Shown: positions 9,211-18,664, counted from the first letter of the stretch. The stretch is 64,000 nucleotides of DNA from Geobacteraceae bacterium (GCA_013336525.1 JAAXTM010000002.1:186001-250000); one strand, 5' to 3'. The notes: a model not told the origin generated them from the sequence alone. Numbers and translations are program-made.

Positions 9211-9882
9211 TCAGGCGATGGTGTGCCGGATGTCCTTTCCCTTGACCATAAATATCACCATCTCTGCAATGTTGGTAGCGTGGTCTGCAATACGTTCCAA
9301 CGATTTTGAGATATAGTTGAGCTTCATGGCACGGGAAATTGTGGTCGGGTCTTCGATCATGAAAGTCAAAAGTTCACGCTGGATCTGAATATTAAGGTCA
9401 TCCACAAAAGTGTCGTCCTTGCAGACTTTAATCGCCAGATCCGAATCACCGCGTACAAAGGCATCCAGAGCCTCCTTGACCATGATCTCCGCCCGGTTGG
9501 CCATGCGGGGAATATCGATATAAGGCTTCAGAGGAGGCTCTTCGTTCATCTCCCGAGCCCGCTTGGCGATGTTGGCACACTGGTCACCCATCCGTTCCAG
9601 GTCGGTGACGATCTTGAGCGCAATCGTTATAAAGCGCAGATCACGCGCGGCAGGCTGGCGCAGCGCCAACAATTCCAGACAGCGCTCGTCGATCGACACT
9701 TCGGCAGTATTTACTTCATGATCCAATTTAATGGTGCGTTCGGCCAATGGCGTGTCCCTGTCGACAAGCGACTTTACCGAATTTGCTATCATCAACTCAA
9801 CCTTGCCACCCATAACAAGAATGCTCTGCTTCAAATCATTCAACTCAATGTCGAATGCGGTACTGATGTGTTCGCGTTCCAT
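9211..9882 (-). CDS. phoU: Phosphate-signalling protein PhoU
   Basis: Peripheral membrane regulator that couples the PstSCAB transporter to PhoR and dampens both phosphate uptake and the Pho response. The 223-residue all-helical protein shows two three-helix repeats, each with the metal-binding ERMGDQCANIA or ERIADHATNIAE type motif (about residues 95-105 and 198-209). The last gene of the pst operon; 153 bases separate it from pstB, containing a short tandem repeat. Confidence 0.95.
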   Translation of the reverse strand: MEREHISTAFDIELNDLKQSILVMGGKVELMIANSVKSLVDRDTPLAERTIKLDHEVNTAEVSIDERCLELLALRQPAARDLRFITIALKIVTDLERMGDQCANIAKRAREMNEEPPLKPYIDIPRMANRAEIMVKEALDAFVRGDSDLAIKVCKDDTFVDDLNIQIQRELLTFMIEDPTTISRAMKLNYISKSLERIADHATNIAEMVIFMVKGKDIRHTIA

Positions 9883-9969
9883 TATTTCTCCTCATCCGGA
9901 CGAGCCGAAACCAAAATTGTATTTCACGCTACAACGCAACGTTTTAAACCATGGATTTAATATGTTTTC

Positions 9970-9993
9970 GTTGCGGCGTTGCGGCGTTGCGGC
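9970..9993 (+). repeat. Octanucleotide tandem repeat upstream of phoU
   Basis: The unit GTTGCGGC is repeated three times in a row, followed by a degenerate copy (GTCGCG). It lies in the pstB-phoU gap, about 90 bases from the phoU start. Tracts of this kind can change copy number by slippage. Confidence 0.6.
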
Positions 9994-10035
9994 GTCGCGT
10001 GAGTAACACCTTGCTTTAACCGGTTACGCACATAT

Positions 10036-10818
10036 CTAACCGAATCTTCCGGTGATGTAGTCTTCTGTCTGTTTTTTCTCCGGGTTGGTAAAAATCTTGC
10101 GAGTTCCCCCGGCTTCGATCAACTCTCCGAGATAAAAGAAGGCGGTCACATCCGACACCCTCGCAGCCTGCTGCATATTATGGGTGACGATGACGATAGT
10201 ATACTTGCTTTTAAGCTCTTCAATCAACTCTTCTATTTTGAGGGTAGAAATCGGATCAAGTGCCGAGCAGGGCTCATCCATCAGGATTATTTCAGGATTG
10301 ACCGCAATTGCGCGGGCGATACAGATGCGCTGGGCCTGGCCGCCGGAAAGCCCCAGGGCTGAATCATTAAGGCGGTCCTTGACCTCGTTCCAGATAGCGG
10401 CGCTTTTCAGGCTCCGTTCGACCGCCTCGTCGAGAGTCGCCTTGTCATCGACACCGGCGATGCGGAGGCCATAGACAATGTTCTCATAAATCGACTTGGG
10501 GAAGGGATTGGACTGTTGGAAGACCATGCCGATCCTGCGCCGCAGCGAGATAACATCGGTGGAAGAGTCGTTAACTTCAGCTCCGTTAAAGAGAATACTA
10601 CCGTCAATCCTGGCGCTCTCCACCAGGTCGTTCATGCGGTTGAAACAGCGTAACAGCGTGGACTTGCCGCAGCCGGACGGTCCGATAAAGGCGGTCACCT
10701 GATGGCGGGCCATGTCAAGGTTGACGTTCTTCAAAGCATGGGCAGTACCATAGTAAAGGTTCAGATCCGTGACTGAAAGAATTGGCGGGTTTCCGCTTTG
10801 TTCCAAGTTTTGTGACAT
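10036..10818 (-). CDS. pstB: Phosphate ABC transporter ATP-binding protein
   Basis: Cytoplasmic ATPase subunit of the high-affinity Pst phosphate importer. Walker [12 protein letters not shown] lies near residues 47-57, the ABC signature [14 protein letters not shown] near 158-171, Walker [14 protein letters not shown] near 179-191, and the switch His in [10 protein letters not shown] near 215. The 260-residue length matches the family. A long inverted-repeat element lies between it and pstA. Confidence 0.97.
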   Translation of the reverse strand: MSQNLEQSGNPPILSVTDLNLYYGTAHALKNVNLDMARHQVTAFIGPSGCGKSTLLRCFNRMNDLVESARIDGSILFNGAEVNDSSTDVISLRRRIGMVFQQSNPFPKSIYENIVYGLRIAGVDDKATLDEAVERSLKSAAIWNEVKDRLNDSALGLSGGQAQRICIARAIAVNPEIILMDEPCSALDPISTLKIEELIEELKSKYTIVIVTHNMQQAARVSDVTAFFYLGELIEAGGTRKIFTNPEKKQTEDYITGRFG

Positions 10819-10851
10819 GTTCTTTCCTTATTTAAGTGCGCTAAACCAAAT

Positions 10852-11000
10852 AAAAGCATTTACCGCAGAGTTCGCAGAGGAACGCAAAGTTAAAACAGAA
10901 GGTTCGTAAAAACAAGATATCGCCGCTTGGGCTTTACAGATTATTAGTATAATCACTTGTCTCTTCGGTTTCCTCTGCGTTCCTCTGCGGCCTCTGCGGT
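10852..11000. repeat. Inverted-repeat element, family A, empty site
   Basis: The left arm (10862-10889, ACCGCAGAGTTCGCAGAGGA onward) pairs imperfectly with the right arm 10971-11000, enclosing about 80 bases. The lead-in AAAAGCATTTACCGCAG (10852-10868) also flanks the element at 41.83-41.99 kb on the opposite strand. That copy has 23 extra bases immediately after CGCAG; here the sequence continues directly as AGTTCGCAGAGGAACGC. The element sits between pstA and pstB without breaking either gene. Confidence 0.75.
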
Positions 11001-11018
11001 GAAAAAGCCGTTTATACG

Positions 11019-12614
11019 TTAAAACGTCGAAGTCGTATATTTGCTGCGCATCCGGTTGCGCAAGTATATTGCGCTGCTGCTTGCTACGATAACGATTGCC
11101 AGCAGCAGCATAGTTGTAACATATACCATCGGTTTGGCAGCTTCTACGTTGGGGGACTGAAAACCGACATCGTAGATATGAAAGCCAAGGTGCATGAATT
11201 TTCGATCCATATGGAAAAACGGGAAATTCATATCGAACGGGAGTGTCGGCGCAAGCTTGACCACGCCGATAATCATCAGCGGCGCCACCTCTCCGGCTGC
11301 TCGGGCCATCGAGAGGATCAATCCGGTCATGATACCGGGGGTTGCCATCGGGAGCAGATTTCTGGTCAATGTCTGGAACTTGGTGGCACCAAGAGCCAGC
11401 GAACCCTCACGAATCCCTTTTGGAATCGAGGCGAGTGACTCCTCGGTAGCGACAATTACCACCGGTACGGTCAGCAGCGCCAGAGTCAGGCTCGACCAGA
11501 GAATGCCTCCGGTACCGAAGGTGGGGGTCGGCAACCGCTCCGGGAAGAACAGGGAATCAATACTGCCGCCGATCCCATAGACGAAGAAACCGAGACCAAA
11601 GACGCCATAGACGATAGAGGGGACACCGGCCAGGTTATTGACGGCAATGCGCACCATGCGGGTCAGAAGATTGTCCCGGGCATATTCGCGCAGATAGATG
11701 GCGGCAATCACTCCAAACGGGAGCGAGAAGATGCTCATCAGCAGTACCATCATGACCGTGCCGAATATCGCCGGGAAAAGCCCCCCTTCGGTATTGGATT
11801 CACGCGGGTCGTCCAGCAGCAGTTCGCGAACACGTTCAAGATAAGCTCCGCACTTGGCAAAGAAGGACATACTGTTAGGGCGTTGCAGTGCAACAATATC
11901 CACCAGAGAAATGTCTTTTGCCCCGCCGGTGACATCGCTGAACTGGGCAGTTATCTGCCCGATTCCAGCTTGTGTTGCGGTGGCCTGCTCGTTCAAGCGG
12001 GTGAACTCGGTCAGTGTTTTTTCACGGGCGGCGGTAAGTTCACTGATTGCAGCAGAGTTCTTTTCTGCGCCACTATATTCCAGTTTCAACAGCTTCAAGC
12101 GGTAACGTTCGGCACTGTTGTTCAGCTGCGACATCTGCCCCTTGATCTTGCTGCCGTCATCGAGTTTATCCGCTACCAGCTTCAGCCCCTGCTGCAATTT
12201 CTCATACGGCGATGCAGCCGTCAGGTTCTGTCCTTCTCCGGTAACTCCGGTCAGAAACCCGAAATAATTACCATGTTCACGACGTTCGAGCAGCACTGCA
12301 TCAGCCGGCTCGCTGCTGGAAACGATGTCTTTCTCGTCAATCCAGCGGAAATCCTGACCAAGTACATCACGGTTGCCGACCTTCAGCTGGATGCGGCGAA
12401 CACCGCTGATAGGATTACTCTCATGCCCGGTGATCTGGCCGAGTGCAAACGAACCGTCTTTAAGTTCCAGCTTGACGAGTGCCCGCGGCCAAAAATAGCC
12501 GAGCCCATTGGTCATAACGGTCCCGACCAGCGTCAAGGACATGACCAGTATGATGGCCAGGGCGGCACCGGTTGCCAGCACGTATGGTTCGCCTGTGTTC
12601 CAGAATTTTTTCAT
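11019..12614 (-). CDS. pstA: Phosphate ABC transporter permease PstA, long form
   Basis: Inner-membrane permease that forms the phosphate channel with PstC. Residues about 15-35 form the first membrane helix. A periplasmic region of about 250 residues with a coiled-coil stretch follows, then the standard permease core (about 285-520) with the EAA-like loop EGSLALGATKFQTLTRNLLPMA. At 531 residues it is about 240 longer than E. coli PstA; such long PstA proteins occur in Geobacter and pseudomonads. The start is 27 bases after the pstC stop. Confidence 0.93.
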   Translation of the reverse strand: MKKFWNTGEPYVLATGAALAIILVMSLTLVGTVMTNGLGYFWPRALVKLELKDGSFALGQITGHESNPISGVRRIQLKVGNRDVLGQDFRWIDEKDIVSSSEPADAVLLERREHGNYFGFLTGVTGEGQNLTAASPYEKLQQGLKLVADKLDDGSKIKGQMSQLNNSAERYRLKLLKLEYSGAEKNSAAISELTAAREKTLTEFTRLNEQATATQAGIGQITAQFSDVTGGAKDISLVDIVALQRPNSMSFFAKCGAYLERVRELLLDDPRESNTEGGLFPAIFGTVMMVLLMSIFSLPFGVIAAIYLREYARDNLLTRMVRIAVNNLAGVPSIVYGVFGLGFFVYGIGGSIDSLFFPERLPTPTFGTGGILWSSLTLALLTVPVVIVATEESLASIPKGIREGSLALGATKFQTLTRNLLPMATPGIMTGLILSMARAAGEVAPLMIIGVVKLAPTLPFDMNFPFFHMDRKFMHLGFHIYDVGFQSPNVEAAKPMVYVTTMLLLAIVIVASSSAIYLRNRMRSKYTTSTF

Positions 12615-12641
12615 AATAATAACACCTTACAAATCAAGCTT

Positions 12642-14870
12642 TTAGTATCGCCCGTATTTTTTCCTGAACCGCTGGCGCAGCGCTTCGGCCACCGTGTTGA
12701 TAATAAAAGTGAAGATGAACAACAGTACCGCCGAAAGAAACAGCACCCGGTAGAGTGAGCTGTTGAACGGCGCTTCCGGTATCTCGACCGCGATGTTGGC
12801 CGACAGGGAACGCAGGCCGTTGAACAGGCTCCAGCTCATAATCGGCGTATTTCCGGTAGCCATCAGCACGATCATGGTTTCACCGATGGCGCGGCCGAAG
12901 CCGATCATGACCGCCGAAAACACACCCGGCAGTGCCGACGGGAGCACCACACTCCAGGCGGTCTGCCAGCGGCTGGCTCCGAGGGCCAGCGAAGCGGCGG
13001 TCAGATTGCGCGGCACGTTGGAGATAGCATCTTCGGCAATGGTAAAGATAATCGGGATTACGGCAAAGCCAAGTGCAATGGCAATGATAATGCTGTTGCG
13101 CTGGTCGTAGCGTATCCCGAGTGAACTGTAAAGCCACTGTTTGAAATCTCCTGCAAACAGATGTATCTCTGCGAGACCGCTCAGCAGATACGCACAATAG
13201 ATACCGACCAGTACGACCGGAACCATGGCAATGAATTCGTTGCCGCGAGTTACTTTCTGCATCAGGGAGGCGGTTTTGATCCGTTTCCAGAAGAATATGG
13301 TAATCAGCAGCATCAGCGGCACGATAATTATGCTCAGAAAGACCGTCAGGATACTCTTGTCGATCAGTGGCGCCAGCCAAAGTCCGGCCAGAAAACCGAT
13401 TACCACCGAGGGGATGGCGGCCATGATTTCCACGACAGGTTTGATGCGCCCTTTCAGCTTCGGCGACATGAACTGGCTGGTATAGAGCGCTGCCAGAAGT
13501 GCCAGCGGCACAGCAAACAGCATGGCAAACAATGTTGCCTTGATGGTGCCGAACACCAGCGGCACAAGGCTCATCTTGGGTTCATAGTCATCACTTGCCG
13601 ACGAGGACTGCCAGGCGTATTCCGGTTTGTCATATCCTTCGTACCAGACCTTGCCGAACAGGGTACTGAAGGAGATCTCCGGGTGGGGGATATCCATTTT
13701 CCAGACCGTTAACATACCGGTGCCGTCAAGAGCGGCCAAGCTGTTCCCCTTGGGGGAAAGGGCCGCGTGAATGATCGGGGCACTGTTCTTAATGGTCAGC
13801 AGGTTCCGCTCCGAAGTCATATGATCGGCATGAATTTCAGAGGCGGCCAGCGAAAGAATTGTTTTGTCACGCGGTGACGGGATAATCGCGGCAACCGAGC
13901 CTGTATTTGGTCTCAGGGTATGGATTCGTGTCAAACGCCGGTCTTCACCACTGCCGGATACCTTGACAGGGAACCAGGTTGTCAGAGTACCGGCGGCATC
14001 CCCGACGGCAACAGAGACGTCTCCAAGCACCAGCTCGAGAGAAGTAATTGCCTTATGGGCTTCAGAAGCAAGGACAGTGTCCAGGCTACGGATCTGTCCC
14101 GGCTCGGAAATGTCCCAGCGCAGCAGCATGCCGTTGTCGGTGCCGGCATACAGATAATGCCCTTTCGTATCGACAGCAACGGCAGACAAACGACCCGGCA
14201 GCGGTTCGCTGAGCTCGGCAGTGGCACTGCTCCGTTTTTCATTGCCGAGCAGATCCTTTTCCACCAGTTGATGCGTTACCCGTAAGTGCTCACCGGCCAG
14301 CCGATCAACCCGCATTATCCCTTTGCCTTCGATCGTACGGGCAAACGACTGCACAACCCCGCTGGAAGCGGCAAAGGTGAGGTCATCAAGAGCGGTAACA
14401 TCGTGAGAAAGGGAGGTTTTACCCTCGGCACCTTTGGCAGCAGCAAGCGCAACCGTAACCGACGTAATGGCACCGGTATCCCAGAGGAGGCTGTAGGCTG
14501 ATTTACCAAGATATTCGGCTGAGACAACGCGAGCGGCTCCGGTCGGGATAACCGGCGCCTTGATACTGGCAGAGAGGGAACCATCGGATACTTTCAGAAA
14601 ATGAAAAGTGCCGCTTTCATCAAGGATGAAAGTCCCCTCCTGCCCCTCTTCAGAGCCGACCGCCAGAACTTTGCCGGCTGCAATGGCTGCAGGCAACTTC
14701 ACGGTGGCAGCGACTTTGGCAGAAGAGGGGTAAAAGAGCGGCAGAGCCACCCGGGATATCATTACCAGAATCCAGACAACCGAAACGATGACGAGGAGAC
14801 CGCCAAAGCGGATCAGCAGTTCGGCAAGACGGTCGTTGCGACGGGATTTATCTATAAAGGTTTTCGCCAT
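12642..14870 (-). CDS. pstC: Phosphate ABC transporter permease PstC with periplasmic propeller-like domain
   Basis: Partner permease of PstA. One N-terminal membrane helix (about residues 24-44) is followed by about 380 residues that resemble WD-type beta-propeller repeats (HYLYAGTDNGMLLRWDIS, GNSLAALDGTGMLTVWKMD). The permease core (about 440-735) includes the loop LGASRWQTAWSVVLPSALPG. At 742 residues it is more than twice the size of E. coli PstC. The extra domain is predicted to be periplasmic because it lies between the first helix and the core. Read downstream of pstS after a 78-base gap that holds a hairpin. Confidence 0.92.
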   Translation of the reverse strand: MAKTFIDKSRRNDRLAELLIRFGGLLVIVSVVWILVMISRVALPLFYPSSAKVAATVKLPAAIAAGKVLAVGSEEGQEGTFILDESGTFHFLKVSDGSLSASIKAPVIPTGAARVVSAEYLGKSAYSLLWDTGAITSVTVALAAAKGAEGKTSLSHDVTALDDLTFAASSGVVQSFARTIEGKGIMRVDRLAGEHLRVTHQLVEKDLLGNEKRSSATAELSEPLPGRLSAVAVDTKGHYLYAGTDNGMLLRWDISEPGQIRSLDTVLASEAHKAITSLELVLGDVSVAVGDAAGTLTTWFPVKVSGSGEDRRLTRIHTLRPNTGSVAAIIPSPRDKTILSLAASEIHADHMTSERNLLTIKNSAPIIHAALSPKGNSLAALDGTGMLTVWKMDIPHPEISFSTLFGKVWYEGYDKPEYAWQSSSASDDYEPKMSLVPLVFGTIKATLFAMLFAVPLALLAALYTSQFMSPKLKGRIKPVVEIMAAIPSVVIGFLAGLWLAPLIDKSILTVFLSIIIVPLMLLITIFFWKRIKTASLMQKVTRGNEFIAMVPVVLVGIYCAYLLSGLAEIHLFAGDFKQWLYSSLGIRYDQRNSIIIAIALGFAVIPIIFTIAEDAISNVPRNLTAASLALGASRWQTAWSVVLPSALPGVFSAVMIGFGRAIGETMIVLMATGNTPIMSWSLFNGLRSLSANIAVEIPEAPFNSSLYRVLFLSAVLLFIFTFIINTVAEALRQRFRKKYGRY

Positions 14871-14891
14871 GGATAGTCATTCCAGCCCGTA

Positions 14892-14925
14892 CGCAACTGC
14901 CTCCCTTTATAGAGAGACAGTTGCG
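14892..14925 (-). other. Hairpin between pstS and pstC
   Basis: An 8-bp perfect stem (CGCAACTG and CAGTTGCG) encloses a partly self-complementary 18-base loop and has no following T-run. This placement, after the binding-protein gene of an ABC operon, usually serves mRNA processing or partial termination and allows more PstS than permease to be made. Confidence 0.45.
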
Positions 14926-14948
14926 AACGGTAAGGTTTACTTTAAGAA

Positions 14949-15914
14949 TTATTTCAGCGCCTTCAGCTGTTCTTCAACCAGTTTTGCCGTCAATGGATCA
15001 TAGCCATCTTTAACAACAACTTCCTGACCCTCTTTGGAGAGGGCATAGCGAAGGAACTCCTCTACAACCTTTGGCAGCGGCTGGCCCGGCTTTTTGGCAA
15101 CATAAACATAAAGCATACGAGCCAGTGGATACTTCCCGGAAAGAACATTCTGGTAGTTAGCCTCGGCAACCGGCCCACCTTTCTTATCGGAAAGCGGGAG
15201 GGCGCGAACACCAGAAGTTGAGTATCCGATACCGGAATAACCGATTGCGCCGATATCCTTGGCAACACCTTCTACCACTGAAGCGGAACCGGGCTGCTCC
15301 TTGACGCTGTTTTTGTAATCACCGTTTTTCAGGACATGATCCTTGAAATAACCGTAGGTACCGGAAGCGGAGTTACGACCATAGAGGCTGATCGGCATAG
15401 GAGCCAGTTTGCCGGTTACTCCCAACTGTCCCCAGGTTGCGACATTTGTGCCGCCGCGCTTGTTGGTCTTGGAAAAGATGGCATCCACTTCGTCAAGCGA
15501 CAGGCTTTTGATAGGGTTGTCCTTGTTGACGAATACCGCCAGAGAATCAAGCGCTACGCCAATTTTGGTCGGCTTGTAACCATACTTTTTTTCAAAGGCT
15601 TCGATCTCGGAACTCTTCATCTCGCGGGACATGGGGCCAATCTGGGCTGTGCCGGCGATCAGGGCAGGAGGGGCAGTACTTGAACCCTTACCTTCGATCT
15701 GGATGTTGACGTTAGGGTATTTCTTCTTGAAGCCCTCGGCCCAATAGGTCATCAGGTTGTTAAGGGTATCGGAACCGATACTGCCAAGGTTGCCGGCGAC
15801 ACCGGCAGCGGGGGTGTACTTCTTGATTTTAGCATCTACTGTTACTTTTTCGGCGTGAGCAGCGACGACGGTGACCATTAACAGTGCGGCGGTCAGGATT
15901 GACTTCTTGAACAT
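14949..15914 (-). CDS. pstS: Phosphate ABC transporter substrate-binding protein
   Basis: Periplasmic phosphate-binding protein of the Pst importer. The start at 15914 follows AAGGAGG by 7 bases and gives a signal peptide (FKKSILTAALLMVTVVAAHA, about residues 2-21); the longer open frame from 15944 would bury it. Ligand segments SIGSDTLNNLM (about 46), GSSTAPPALIAG and SREMKSS, and GRNSASGTYGYF near 178 match the phosphate-binding loops of PstS. The mature length of about 300 is typical. Confidence 0.95.
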   Translation of the reverse strand: MFKKSILTAALLMVTVVAAHAEKVTVDAKIKKYTPAAGVAGNLGSIGSDTLNNLMTYWAEGFKKKYPNVNIQIEGKGSSTAPPALIAGTAQIGPMSREMKSSEIEAFEKKYGYKPTKIGVALDSLAVFVNKDNPIKSLSLDEVDAIFSKTNKRGGTNVATWGQLGVTGKLAPMPISLYGRNSASGTYGYFKDHVLKNGDYKNSVKEQPGSASVVEGVAKDIGAIGYSGIGYSTSGVRALPLSDKKGGPVAEANYQNVLSGKYPLARMLYVYVAKKPGQPLPKVVEEFLRYALSKEGQEVVVKDGYDPLTAKLVEEQLKALK

Positions 15915-15936
15915 TTGTATTTCCTCCTTTGGGGTA

Positions 15937-15954
15937 TGTAACAAAGCTGTAAAT
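15937..15954. promoter_or_regulatory. Second 11-bp-periodic Pho-like repeat in the pstS leader
   Basis: TGTAACA (15937-15943) and TGTAAAT (15948-15954) are spaced by 11 bases, as in a Pho box, but in the orientation opposite to the main box and downstream of the predicted -10. Confidence 0.4.
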
Positions 15955-15987
15955 ACTATATCAGATAATTGTTACAGCGCTGTTACA
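15955..15987 (-). promoter_or_regulatory. Pho box and -10 of the pstS promoter
   Basis: Two TGTAACA half sites read on the - strand (15987-15981 and 15976-15970) are exactly 11 bases apart. Nine bases downstream is TATAGT (15960-15955). This is the layout of a PhoB-activated promoter, in which the Pho box takes the place of the -35 element. Confidence 0.8.
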
Positions 15988-16004
15988 GGGAGGAAAATAG
16001 TTGG

Positions 16005-17780
16005 TTAAATCTTTGCTGCTGATTGCGCCTTTTGAAGCGTGAACGAGAACATTGATCCCTGTCCAGGCTCACTTGTTACAGAAACATTACCGCCATGAAG
16101 CTGGACAATATGTTTCACAATGGCCAGGCCAAGGCCGGTTCCACCCTGTTCACGGGTTCTGGCTTCATCGACTCGATAAAAGCGTTCAAAGATTCGTGGC
16201 AGATCCTTGAAGGGGATGCCGATACCGGTGTCTGCTACCGATACTCTGACAAATTCACCGTCATCTTCGGTAAACAAGCGGATTGAGCCTCCATCAGGAG
16301 TGTACTTGATGGCATTTTCAAGCAGGTTGACTACAACCTGTTCAAGTCTTCCCTGATCTGCCATAACACGCGGCAAGCCACCGCCAGCAGATTCGTTTAT
16401 TATTGAAATGTTCTTCTGCACCGCACGTTCATGAAGCAGCATACACGCCTTGGTTATCGTCCCTGAGACATCAAGCGGACTTGGCTCTATCAGGGCATCT
16501 TTTGTTTCAAGGCTTGAAAGCGTGAGGATATCGTTTATCAGATTGGTTAAACGATCCGAGTGGTTGGAGATAATTTCAACAAACTTCATTGCGCGGACCG
16601 GGTCTGACTCCAGAGCACCATCCAGCAGGGTCTCGGCATATCCCTTGATAATTGTCACCGGTGTTCGCAATTCATGGGAAACATTGGCAACAAAATCCCT
16701 GCGCATATTTTCAGCCTTTTTCAGGTCGCTGATATCGTGGAAGACCGCAACAGTCCCCTGTCTGACACCATCGACTTTCAACGGCACCCAGTGCGTCAGG
16801 AGGGTGCAATCTTCCGGCTGGATTGCTATCTCCCGTATAAGTTCGCTCACATCCGGTTTGCCAAGATCGTTGAATGCCTCCAGCAAATCCGGGTGGCGCG
16901 ATATTTCCACCAGCTTTTTGCCCTCTACGGGACCGGTTATTGAAAAGAGAGTGCGAAATGCCGGGTTAACGAGGGTTATGACGCCATCCGGAGCTGTCAC
17001 CATAACCCCTTCGCCCATACTGCGCAGAATAGTGTCAAGGCGCTGTTTTTCCGCCGAAAGATGCTGCACTTGGTCTTCGATTCGTTCCGACATATCATTC
17101 AGTACACCGGCAAGCATGCCGATCTCATCGTTGGAAACAACCGGAATTTTGGCTTTGTTACCGCCATGGCCGATACGGGCGGCAGCATCGGCCATATCAC
17201 GCAACGGCTTTGACGTCAGATTGGAGAGAGCGTAGCTGAACAGGAGCGCTATCAGTATGGTGACTAGTGTTGCCCCGCCGACGACACCGTGCAGGCTGTT
17301 GCGGGCTGAGGCGAGGTATTCAAGCGGCATGGCAAGTCTTATGACACCATCTGTCGTCCCACTGCCGTACGTCAAGGCTGAGTAAAGCATCGAAGTTCGC
17401 AGGGTATCCGAATAGCGCACCGCGCTGCCGCTGCCATTTTTAAGCGCCTCCTGCACCTCGGGGCGGTGCAGATGATTCTCCAGTTGTGACAACCGAGCCG
17501 GTCCAACATCCGAATCACCAACCACCGTGCCGTCCGGTGCGATCAGTGTGACCCTGGCCTTGATAACGGCTCCAATCGACTCAGCAAGCTGCTGCCGCGA
17601 CGTAACATTTTTGTCACTGGTCACCAGCAGACGGGCCAACTGCCCTTCGTTGGCAAGGTTAATCCGACTTTCCTCAATCATCCCTTTTTGCAGGGAACGA
17701 TTGAAATACAGATAGAAACTTCCGGCCATCAACACAATCAGGAAGACATACGACAGCACCAGTTTGGTTCGGAATCCCAT
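16005..17780 (-). CDS. phoR: Phosphate regulon sensor histidine kinase
   Basis: Membrane kinase that phosphorylates PhoB when phosphate is scarce. Membrane helices lie at about residues 7-27 and 165-187 and bracket a sensor region of about 135 residues. HAMP follows (about 188-240), then PAS (about 250-350), HisKA with the phospho-acceptor in FVANVSHELRTPVTIIKGYA (near 368), and HATPase with LLENAIKYTPDGGSI, DTGIGIPFKDLPRIFERFYR and GTGLGLAIVKHI. E. coli PhoR lacks such a large periplasmic loop, but many other bacteria have it. Five bases after phoB. Confidence 0.93.
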   Translation of the reverse strand: MGFRTKLVLSYVFLIVLMAGSFYLYFNRSLQKGMIEESRINLANEGQLARLLVTSDKNVTSRQQLAESIGAVIKARVTLIAPDGTVVGDSDVGPARLSQLENHLHRPEVQEALKNGSGSAVRYSDTLRTSMLYSALTYGSGTTDGVIRLAMPLEYLASARNSLHGVVGGATLVTILIALLFSYALSNLTSKPLRDMADAAARIGHGGNKAKIPVVSNDEIGMLAGVLNDMSERIEDQVQHLSAEKQRLDTILRSMGEGVMVTAPDGVITLVNPAFRTLFSITGPVEGKKLVEISRHPDLLEAFNDLGKPDVSELIREIAIQPEDCTLLTHWVPLKVDGVRQGTVAVFHDISDLKKAENMRRDFVANVSHELRTPVTIIKGYAETLLDGALESDPVRAMKFVEIISNHSDRLTNLINDILTLSSLETKDALIEPSPLDVSGTITKACMLLHERAVQKNISIINESAGGGLPRVMADQGRLEQVVVNLLENAIKYTPDGGSIRLFTEDDGEFVRVSVADTGIGIPFKDLPRIFERFYRVDEARTREQGGTGLGLAIVKHIVQLHGGNVSVTSEPGQGSMFSFTLQKAQSAAKI

Positions 17781-17785
17781 ATAAT

Positions 17786-18469
17786 TTACTCCTCTATCTT
17801 GTAGCCAAAACCACGGACTGTCTTGATGATGTCGCTTGGTGCGCCCAGTTTTCCGCGCAGACGGGTTACATGCGTATCAACGGTTCTGGTGTCTCCGGAA
17901 TTGTTATAGCCCCAGACCCTCTGCAACAGCTGTTCACGGCTTTGTACACATTCTTTTTTTTCCGCCAGGTGAAGCAGCAGCTTGAACTCGGTACTTGTTA
18001 ATTCTACCTCAGTTCCGGCACTTATGACAGTATGGCGTTGTTTATCAATGACAATATCACCAATGGCAAGAAGCTCGGAATCCGCTATTTTAGCTTCAGG
18101 TTCGAAGCGCCTCATGACCGCCTTAACCCGCAGTGCCACTTCGCGCATGGAGAATGGCTTCACAATGTAATCATCGGCGCCAACCTCGAACCCGACGACA
18201 CGATCAATCTCATCACCTTTTGCGGTTATCATGATTATCGGTATATGCGCTGTGCGCTGATCCTTGCGAAGAAACTTGCAAACATCTGTCCCCAACATCC
18301 CCGGCAGCATCAGGTCCAGCAGGATAAGATCAGGAAGGTCCGAACCGGCCCGCTCCAACCCCAGCTTGCCGTCATGAACACAGGTAGCGGCGTAGCCCTC
18401 CTTTTCAAGGTTAAAAGCCAGCAACCCGGCCAGATCTTTTTCGTCCTCGATAATCAGCACTCTCTTCAT
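17786..18469 (-). CDS. phoB: Phosphate regulon response regulator
   Basis: OmpR-family activator of phosphate-starvation genes. The receiver domain (residues 1-115) has the acidic pair EDE near residue 8, the phospho-acceptor LILLDLMLPGM near 53 and the Lys of VKPF near 103. The winged-helix DNA-binding domain (about 130-225) includes LTSTEFKLLLHLAEK and RTVDTHVTRLRGKL. ATG 18469 follows GGAG and begins MKRVLIIEDEKD; the longer frame from 18496 is not needed. Pho boxes 62 bases upstream suggest autoregulation. Confidence 0.95.
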   Translation of the reverse strand: MKRVLIIEDEKDLAGLLAFNLEKEGYAATCVHDGKLGLERAGSDLPDLILLDLMLPGMLGTDVCKFLRKDQRTAHIPIIMITAKGDEIDRVVGFEVGADDYIVKPFSMREVALRVKAVMRRFEPEAKIADSELLAIGDIVIDKQRHTVISAGTEVELTSTEFKLLLHLAEKKECVQSREQLLQRVWGYNNSGDTRTVDTHVTRLRGKLGAPSDIIKTVRGFGYKIEE

Positions 18470-18530
18470 ATTTATTCTCCTACTCCTGACAGGCAATCAG
18501 TTCAAACAGATCCATTATTCTACATTTGGT

Positions 18531-18562
18531 TGTAACATATTATTGTTACATCAGTGTTACAG
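18531..18562. promoter_or_regulatory. Pho box array in the phoB upstream region
   Basis: TGTTACA at 18544-18550 and 18555-18561 (11-base period) and an opposed TGTAACA at 18531-18537 lie within 32 bases. They are placed to control phoB and possibly the divergent small gene at 18698. Confidence 0.75.
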
Positions 18563-18664
18563 AAGCATAAAGATTTTGTAGAATCTGCATCGATGCACGG
18601 TTCCCGTCAATAAAAATTCACAAAGATTTTATCTTATCTCAACACGGTTGTAATATTGGTCGTA

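Noticed and set aside
10852-11000. CRISPR array, because of repeated CGCAGAGG-type words
   Set aside because: The words form two arms of an inverted repeat rather than regularly spaced direct repeats with unique spacers.
15915-15944. Longer pstS start at 15944
   Set aside because: It would place about ten charged residues before the signal peptide and swallow the AAGGAGG ribosome site.
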